Positions 56,862 to 64,000 of a stretch of 64,000 bases of DNA are shown piece by piece; position 1 is the stretch's first letter, and each line of letters starts with the position of its first letter. The DNA is taken from assembly GCA_964019165.1 (NCBI GenBank), contig OZ025268.1, forward strand, positions 15,212,359-15,276,358, given 5' to 3'. The DNA is from Mastigias papua (Eukaryota > Cnidaria > Scyphozoa > Rhizostomeae > Mastigiidae). The notes beneath the pieces were generated by a model, which searched no databases, was not told where the DNA came from, and saw nothing but the letters and a program-made list of their open reading frames with translations. Both the position numbers and the translations under genes were made by a program.

Positions 56862-57434
56862 TGGGGCCATTCAAAAAAGTACATACGCTCTGGAGGGGAG
56901 GGAAGGGGTACTTGAAAAGCGTACGATAGCATACAAGGGGGGGAGGTGGTATTCAAAGAACGTACGTACACCCATGTAACTTCTAAGTGTTGTTTATTTG
57001 AAAAACATCTGAAGTAAATTCAACTATCTTTTAAGCCCTGGCCAAACGATCCAACACTGACCCAACATTAAGCCAGCAATTGCTTGGTTTATTATGGCTT
57101 CATTTTGGAAGAGGGTGGCCAAATGACACGGCAAATGTTGGATTGCAAGCACAGCTGCACGGTCTTTGGCGCGACTTGCATATTGCAAGAATGAAAAAGA
57201 CCTTTCTGCGCATGCTTGAAGTCAGCAATTTTGTGCTGCAAATGTTGCAATTTTTCGAGCTTTGCAAATAGTGAGAGAATTTATGTATTTGAATTTTTAG
57301 GTGGATGGGGGGTGATGGCTTAAAAGTACGTACGCTCAGGGGAGAGGGTACCTCTAAAACGTATGAAAGCGTACAAGGGGGAGGGGGGTCAAAAATCCAT
57401 CGATATTGAGTGTACGTACTTTTTGAATGGTCCC
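56862..57434. mobile_element. MITE with GGGCCATTCAAAAA ends
   Basis: Left GGGGCCATTCAAAAAAGTAC and right GTACGTACTTTTTGAATGGT(CCC) are inverted; subterminal blocks with GGGGAGGG and GCGTACNATAGC/GCATACAAGGGGG recur at both ends. About 570 bp, no transposase. A piece with related GTCATCCATAAAGTGTGTACGC lies at 19190-19280. Confidence 0.65.
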
Positions 57435-58214
57435 TAAGGTCTTTTTGATCGCTGGCCGTGAAAGCCAGTTACTCCGACGACTCCAATGACCAACGGTTAA
57501 TCTGGCTTAAGTATTGTTTATCAACATGGGGGAGCAATTGCCACCCCCCACAGTCCTACTCGTGGCCACATCAGCTGTTGCTACCAATTGATGCTAGGTG
57601 GCTAATGAACTGTTGTAGTGAAGTACAGTGGGAGGACCTACCGTGGTTGGATCGGACGTGAGAGGCAATGTCTTAAAGTTTACATTTTAGAATGACGAAA
57701 AGGGGATCTCTCTGACTATGATTTGAACGATACTGTATTGAAGAGCTAAGATGCTCGCATTATATTTTTATGAGAATATACAACACAGGAATGGATATTC
57801 AATGAGACAAAAAAAATAAAAAAAACCTAGCAAAACTTCCGACAGATTTTCTGTTGAGGAGCAGTAACCCCCCATTCCACCAGTAACTGCGCAAAACATA
57901 ACAGGAAGCCAATTAAGTTTGTACTTATTACCCTTTATGAACGTCCCTTTGTCACTGTAAGGGTTCGCAGGCTTTTTCAAACACGCGAAAATAAGTATTT
58001 ATAAGGGGTGAGGAAGAGGGTCCGTGCTACTGTCAATGGTGCACAAAATATCAAATGACTTTGCATCTTTTCGACGCCGCTGCTTTGAAGACTGGAAAAT
58101 ATTGCACAAGAAATTTGTACAATGCAAAACAAAACTATTGATAAAAAGAATTTTGATACCGTCAAATAGCATTTTATGCTGAAGAAGTTTTCATGAAAGA
58201 TCCTACCAAAAATC
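57435..58214. other. Intergenic 3' of PSMD11
   Basis: No gene recognised. A minus-strand frame near 57768-57980 is open for 70 codons but has no identifiable motif. Confidence 0.35.
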
Positions 58215-58220
58215 TTTATT
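58215..58220 (-). terminator. Possible poly(A) signal for PSMD11
   Basis: AATAAA on the minus strand about 240 bp after the PSMD11 stop. Confidence 0.4.
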
Positions 58221-58459
58221 GTCCATGTTAGCAAATGCACCAGTGTAAGTTACAAATATACAAATTAGCCCAGTTCTACATTAAGTCCCTAGTCCGAAGT
58301 ATTGCTTGTTGAGTCTGTATTACCCCCTTCGAAAGAGTACATGAAGAGAATGAAACAAACGATCATAGCACATGTAGTCACAAGTCTAAGGCATCTGTTA
58401 ACCACCACTAAACAATATAGAATAAGTACTTCAAATGAGTCTAAGGTTCGAGTGTAGAT

Positions 58460-58602
58460 TTAAGATAATTTTTTTGCTTTATCATACAGAGCATCTACGA
58501 CTTTTCCCATATTCTGAATGATTTCCAGAGAATTTTCATATGCTTTGTTGACTGGAGAATCATCAAATATGATTAAAACACCAGATCCTTGATCAAGAAT
58601 GC
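58460..58602 (-). CDS. PSMD11: PSMD11 terminal exon
   Basis: 143 bp including stop. Begins with the second base of a glycine codon after a GCAG acceptor. Encodes [14 protein letters not shown] through the KAKKLS terminus. Confidence 0.95.
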
Positions 58603-61600
58603 CTGCAAGTCATATAATCGGAGATGTCACTGAATGTAGCTGCTTACAACAAAGTACCATCAACAACACAATAAATGATGCTTTAGCATAATCTTGAATC
58701 TTCATAAAACAAAACATAAATATAATTTGAAAAGAAGCAAAGTGTAATAATTAAAGTTTCTCGAAGCATTCCTGATAGGCACCATTCAAGGTACAAAATG
58801 TCTGTGATCGGAATGAAGCTACCAAAGTAAGAATATCAGGTGTGTAAGAAAAGAACCATGAGTGGCAGCGCAACACGGCTACTTAGCGCTCAAAATAAAA
58901 GCTAAAAGTTTTCCCTTCAAAGTAACCCTCTCAGAGTCAAATGCACTTCCGCATTCATCTTTGCTACCCTTACACGCACTCCTAGAAGGCTTTTTCGGAG
59001 ACCCTCCTCAGCTCTGTTGCCACAACCCATTCTATGTCTTCCATGTTACCAAAACGGTTCCCCTCAATGACCAACGGCCCCTTGAGCTTGGAGGATGAGA
59101 ACAATTACATGGAGCCAGGTAAAGTGAATCGGGAGGTTTCTCTAGCACAGCAAGATGCTTTCCTTAACTAGGAATTGTTTGATGCTCAGGGAATTGCGTG
59201 CAAACTTGTTGTCATAGTGAAGCAGCCATCAGTTGTCCTGTTACATCTCGTGTCTTTCTTGAAGACTGAATAAAGCAAATGATGTAGTGCCTCTTTGTAA
59301 ACATACTGGTTGCTTGTTTGGCCGTATGGCAAGAAGCAACAGTGAATGACCCCCCTTCACCTCAAATAATACAAGTAACATTACTTTCACTTTTGATTTA
59401 GGCTGTCTTGTTCTCTTTGGCTCTTCAACTGCAGGCTGTGGTATTTGATAACTCAGTCGTACTCAAAGATGCATGATTCATCATTGGTGATGACTCTCCT
59501 TAGTGAGTATGCTTCGGTTTCAAGAAGCTCAAGGATGCCCCAACACACTTGTATGCCACAATCCTTTGGGTCATCATTCAGCAATTTTGGCACCATACTA
59601 GCACAGACTTTATGCATACCCAAATCATTAATGACAATCTTTAAAACAACTGTCCTGATTCATGCTCAGTATATTTGGAATCAGTTTAACAGTCAGATGA
59701 TGATCACTATTCACCTTGTCTGATGGGCTCAAGGTTGAAGTCAGCCCTGGTCGTTGAAGGTTTTCTGCTCCCACGATCGTCTTCCATGTTCTCCCATTTA
59801 TGTCGAAACCTCCTGCACATTTCAACAATTGAAGTAGCAATCTTAGTGCTTCTGACAGAGTCTTCCCCAACTCTGCTCATTTGTTGCTCTGTGCCCATTC
59901 CTCGATGACCAGAAGCAGACGAAATGTATATAAAATTATACCGAAAACGTTTAATGTCCCAAGAGAGCTGATATCACAGATTATACTCCACACGGATTAC
60001 TTTGAAGTGGAAAAAAATTAGTTTGAAGTTGAAATGATCTTTTATGCTACCAGTTGAGGATGTGCTTTCAAAAATCAGGAACAGTGAAAATAAATGACAT
60101 TGTTTTTGAATAACCTAAAGATGCTATGTATAAGCAAGCTGCCTATGAACACAAGATCCTGGCTACAAAGCCGTAGCTTTTTGTACATTGTGTGGAAACC
60201 TTGCACAATCACATACATAGAAAAATGTCATAAACTCTGCCTTAGCTTTAATCTTTCTCACAGTATTGTGAAATCTAGCTTTAAATGCTATTGAAATATT
60301 TCAATAAAATTCTTCAAATTTTACACGCAGCATTAACTTAGACTCAAAAATATCGCTAGATAAACTTTTGATACAATCAATGGTTGATGTTTGACAAATT
60401 TTGCACGGGGCTATCTACAAGTGCAGCAAGAAGAGTAAACCCTAACCGTTTGAATGACCTCTGAGCTTCAGATCCTAATGGATTGCTAATAAACATGTTT
60501 CTAATTCACACGTATTCAGCTAGAAGCTCAAACAAATCTTTCCCAGCAAACAGGTAAATAAAGCACATACCATTTAGATTCTTGTCCAGTATCATCTGTG
60601 ACAACTTTTTCTCCACAGAAAACTACAAATAAGCATAGACACTATGGCCAGCAGTCCCATATTGGTAAAAGAAATTTTATTATGAAGATTCCTGACCAAC
60701 TCATAACAAAACCAGTGACAAAAGAAGAAGCAGGTAATGATAAAGCAAGATTATGATGAAATCGATGATAAAATGGACAGTTGAAATTCAATAAGTAAAT
60801 TCTCAAGGGAATCAATATTGGCTTGAGTCGCTGAATTTTCAAGCAATTGGGCAGTATGTCTGTAGGAAATATGAAGGAGGGGAATCGAGAAGTCTTTCAA
60901 TAAGCAAACGTTCGAGCTATCGTGCAATCGAGTTATCAAATGTCAGCTGTATACCAAATCCACAACTGCCATAACATATCTATCATATAATACTGAAAGT
61001 ATGCAAAAATGGTCAAACAAAATGTTCAACAAATATATAATTTATAATAAAATCAAGCATCGTAGCCACTGAAGAATAGATTAAAGAAATTTTGAAACGT
61101 AGAAGAATCAGTCTTCATCTACGTCAAAACAAGATTCTATAATTTCAATACAAACCAGAGGAAGTTTAATCAGATCTGCGATATGTTGCACCTAATAAAA
61201 CAAATCGGAACTCATTAAAAATATAATCTACCAAACATCAAATACATTGAAATAAATAAATTATGCATCAACATACAATGAACAATTATAGTACTTTGAC
61301 GAAGCTTCAAGGTTGCTGCTGGTATCCACATGAATGAAAATGATAACGATTATCAAAATTCGACAGCATGGTAGAGATATTATACCAAACGAGCCAGAAA
61401 ACCATGTTCTGTCACAAAAGTGCAGAACAGGGTGCTTTGTTGAATAAGAAATGCATTTGATGAAGGTCATCAATTTAATAAAGTGATAGAATGTATTGAC
61501 AATAGCACATGACACTTTTCCTGACAAGGGAAAAGTAACAGCTAAACATTATGAATTAGTTATGAATGCTTGAATTCAAATGACAATAACAATATTCATA

Positions 61601-63617
61601 TATCACGAAAATGGGACATGTATGGCTTGTAGCAACATACCTCTACTTGTGAAAATGGTTCTATTATCCGACAGAGATTCTGCTCAAGCAAATTATCATA
61701 CAGTTTGTCAATATGTCTCTAAGAACAAAGGGAACAGACCATTTACAAAATTCTGACACGATGTACAACAACATAGTGATAAGTGCAGATGGAGTAGGTA
61801 TATACTACAGTCATAGCGGCAAAAGAATATAACAAAGCATCAGTGTCAACAAAACTGATCTCAGCATAAACTGATCTGAATATGAGTTGAAAATGACAAA
61901 CACTTTGCATACTATGGACAATCATAGATTAAGAAGTTACAATATCAAGCTAAAAACGAACATTCCATAGAGTGTGCAAGTGCTTTAATTGAAGACTTAT
62001 AATACAACAGCAAAGGGAACTATCTAAGCATAAATAACTAGATCAAGAGTAAATGAATTAGCAACAGAGTGCGTTAGAACAGAAGATGTAGAGCTTCTTC
62101 CGATTTGAGCTGATAACTGCTTATGACTGTATCTACAGTTAAAAAGGAGCTGTCGCTACAAGTCAAAGCAGCTACAGAAAGAGATGAGATGCTTTTATAT
62201 GTGTCCCGTGATATTTTTTGCTTAGGATAAAAATTTGAGAGGTTGGCATTTCTCGCCAAAGCAATCTGAATTACATGGCACACAAGAGAAGGGTTGAGCT
62301 ACGAACGAGCGCAGTGACATAAGCAACGACCATATGATATTTCGTTCAAACATTCATCCAAGAAAAGATCAATACTAACTTTTATGAGGTGGTCAAACGA
62401 TCAAAAAAAAAGTTAGACGAAAATATATAACACTGAATATAGAGTACTGCATTTATGAAGTGAAAGTATAGGCATTTCAAGCCAAATTTTGCAAAATTCT
62501 GAAAATGTCTTTGTGATGGAGCACTCGTCTTAGCAAGTATATGAGTCATTTGAACCTAGGAGACGTTATCTTCTGGGCAATGATAGGATTTCGCAGGAAA
62601 ATTAAGGTGTATAAATTTGAACTGAACATCACTCTGTTCTCTAGCTATTCACGGCAATAGTCTTCATTACAAACAGGAAACAAAGTCAGTAAAATTAAGT
62701 TCTGCAATCGGTGGTTCATGATGTAGGTTTTGCTCATGGATGAATGATCTATGCTCGCCGCATCTCTTGATTGCAATTGCGCAACCCCAACCGGGACAAA
62801 TTGGCAAAAAGATCTGGTCCTTCGTACCACTTTGGGAGGTCGAAACACAATAGCCTTCATAACCATGGGGTTCACGTTATCGGGAAAATTTATAAAAAAT
62901 ACCAGGATATTGTATGTGGTGCTAGTTGCTACCTAAAATTAAATTTTAACGGAATTGTGAAAAGGCTTAGTAAGTTTCTATTTTTGTGGGAATCTCAGTA
63001 GAGATTTCCCATATATACATTGATGGAAGTGGTTAGGGCATGGTACAGGGGACAATTGGAACAGTGTTGAAAATGACAATGCGATACTCAATTGCGATTT
63101 GGAGTCTACAATCGAATTCAGAATTTGTCGAGAAGAATATAATTAATTAAGAGGTAACTGATGTATAACACGAAGGCAATATTTATCTCTCAGCACAAAT
63201 ATACCCAACCTTAAATATATAAATACTTGCCAAACAAGCCAAAAATTCCAAATTGTCATGAAAACAAAAAGCAGGGTCTAATAGTTAAAAGTTGCAAAAA
63301 TGGAAGTTAAACTACTAGAAAGAGAAAGTTAACAATTAAATAAGATACAGATTATCACTGGAAAATGGATAGCTGTAAAAAAGTGAGAAAATGGCTCGCT
63401 AATGAAAACAGTGATCATGCTTCACTACTACAGCATTTAACACTACTTGCAATAATAAAATAAAGGCTGTGTTCCTCTCAAAAGCCACTGTCACCGTATG
63501 CCTGAATCAATCATGCAGCTGTATGAACAAACTCTCAATTTTACTGGATAGCAAATACCATTTACTCACCCTTACAACTGGGTCTGCAGACAACTCAGTC
63601 TTGAATTTATTCAAGGT
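58460..63617 (-). CDS. PSMD11: PSMD11/Rpn6, 26S proteasome non-ATPase subunit 11, 3' part (five exons)
   Basis: Rpn6 is a PCI-domain subunit of the proteasome lid that clamps the 19S particle to the 20S core (family knowledge). Minus-strand exons: 63617-63570, 61718-61641, 61191-61156, 60622-60571, 58602-58460. Together 357 bp, the last 118 residues and the TAA stop; phases 0, 0, 0 and 1 fit and all borders are GT-AG. Seen: [46 protein letters not shown] (winged-helix part of the PCI domain); [49 protein letters not shown], matching the end of animal PSMD11 nearly residue for residue. The upstream exons lie past the right edge. The last intron carries a mariner pseudogene. No stop or frameshift. 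Confidence 0.94.
58860..59900 (-). pseudogene. mariner-family transposase pseudogene in the last PSMD11 intron
   Basis: DD34D-type cut-and-paste transposase remnant, same strand as PSMD11. From 59898: helix-turn-helix end ([20 protein letters not shown], matching the ...VEDDxRSGRPST block), [51 protein letters not shown] (first catalytic D region), then after frameshifts [20 protein letters not shown] and a decayed counterpart of the LHHDNAPAH and YSPDLAPCDF motifs near 59190-59120. Many stops. Terminal repeats not located. Confidence 0.82.
60571..60622 (-). CDS. PSMD11: PSMD11 exon (52 bp)
   Basis: Acceptor ...TTATTTGTAG, donor GTATGT. Encodes [17 protein letters not shown] plus one base, the PCI-domain segment before the terminal exon. 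Confidence 0.92.
60900..61155 (-). other. PSMD11 intron
   Basis: Part of a 533-bp intron; no repeat or exon recognised. Confidence 0.5.
61156..61191 (-). CDS. PSMD11: PSMD11 microexon (36 bp)
   Basis: Twelve codons, [12 protein letters not shown], phase 0 at both ends. Acceptor TTTGTTTTATTAG, donor GTTTGT. Confidence 0.88.
61641..61718 (-). CDS. PSMD11: PSMD11 exon (78 bp)
   Basis: 26 codons, [20 protein letters not shown] then PFSQVE. Donor GTATGT. The acceptor has two candidate AGs; the one at 61720-61719 keeps the frame with the exon at 63570. Confidence 0.92.
61719..63569 (-). other. PSMD11 intron
   Basis: About 1.85 kb between coding exons. No other gene or clear repeat recognised. 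Confidence 0.55.
63570..63617 (-). CDS. PSMD11: PSMD11 exon (48 bp), most upstream one in the window
   Basis: Sixteen codons, [16 protein letters not shown], phase 0 at both ends, acceptor CACTTTTTCAG, donor GTGAGT. Corresponds to the LTDYRAELRDDP block of human PSMD11. Confidence 0.88.
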
Positions 63618-64000
63618 CTGAAAAAGTGAAAAGTGCTAATAATTACAGAAAACAAGTGAATAATTATGAATCATATTTCTGGCGTAAAGCATAATTAGAT
63701 AAACTGAAATGAGGGCATGTAGTGTGACTGAGCAGGCGAGGCACAGTTGACTCAGATTGGGAAATTTTAGAAATATGTCCTACTTCATTCAAAACTGTGA
63801 TACAATAATCTAAACTGTATTTGGAAAGGCATCTAATGACATAGCAGCTGTATGTATAACTATAGGTAATGCCATGGAGTAATAGTGAGGGACTTGTACG
63901 TGAAAAATTAAATCTGCATTTCTAGCGACGTACCATCTGCATGAATAACTTTATTAAAAATCATACTTAGGAACATAAATCGATTTTAGAATGAAGCCTA
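63618..64000 (-). other. Right edge, probable PSMD11 intron
   Basis: The next upstream exon (the block with ALRYAGRQ...LADFEK in other animals) was not found here; it should lie beyond the window. Confidence 0.5.

Noticed and set aside
58862..59098. Plus-strand 78-codon frame
   Set aside because: Antisense to the mariner transposase remnant.

Overview
The window is AT-rich animal DNA: spliced genes with long introns, many transposable-element remnants and long (TA)n arrays. Recognisable genes are conserved metazoan ones. The repeats (Penelope-like elements with a GIY-YIG tail, CR1- and RTE-like LINEs, K02A2.6-type Gypsy gag, hAT/mariner/TA-flanked MITEs) and an intronless class A receptor suggest a cnidarian, perhaps an anthozoan. 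That is inference from content, not a species call. There is no sign of a prokaryotic locus, operon or CRISPR.

Host genes. (1) Minus strand 2826-7671: first three coding exons of TRMT61A (catalytic subunit of the tRNA m1A58 methyltransferase), running off the left edge just before the SAM-binding loop. (2) Minus strand 12454-25944: a complete six-exon COMMD5 gene (218 codons, all splice phases compatible). (3) Plus strand 46782-47900: an intact intronless class A GPCR of 372 residues with unusual replacements at conserved switch positions. (4) Minus strand 58460-63617: last five coding exons of PSMD11/Rpn6 (26S proteasome lid), running off the right edge. Three of these four are made of short exons that do not show up as long ORFs. 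They are housekeeping or signalling genes with no evident functional link to each other.

Between and inside the genes. 7.7-12.4 kb: 5'-truncated Penelope-like element and a hAT-transposase remnant. COMMD5 introns: a second Penelope 3' tail, MITEs, TA arrays. 26-28.4 kb: short hAT-type MITEs. 27.3-31.2 kb: two CR1-like LINE fragments on the minus strand. 32.6-33.5 kb: Gypsy gag remnant. 37-41.6 kb: a THAP-domain exon next to a 2.8-kb hAT-like element with subterminal minisatellites, possibly inside a larger inverted-repeat structure. 41.8-42.45 kb: two TA arrays bracketing a perfect 86-bp inverted repeat with tRNA-like sequence. 43.1-45.5 kb: a young LTR element (535-bp LTRs, one visible difference) nested in a hAT-type MITE with an exact 8-bp target duplication. 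48.4-48.8 kb: a TA-flanked MITE. 50.0-50.6 kb: a TA-rich array with palindromic ends. 50.9-54.8 kb: a LINE fragment (minus) and an RTE-like LINE (plus) broken by a 133-bp tandem duplication. 56.9-57.4 kb: another MITE. 58.9-59.9 kb: a mariner transposase pseudogene in the last PSMD11 intron.

I found no convincing novel multi-gene system. The most rewarding items are the nested hAT/LTR insertion, the perfect tRNA-like hairpin between TA arrays, the THAP/hAT composite, the atypical GPCR, and a few short exon-like stretches with no recognised identity.
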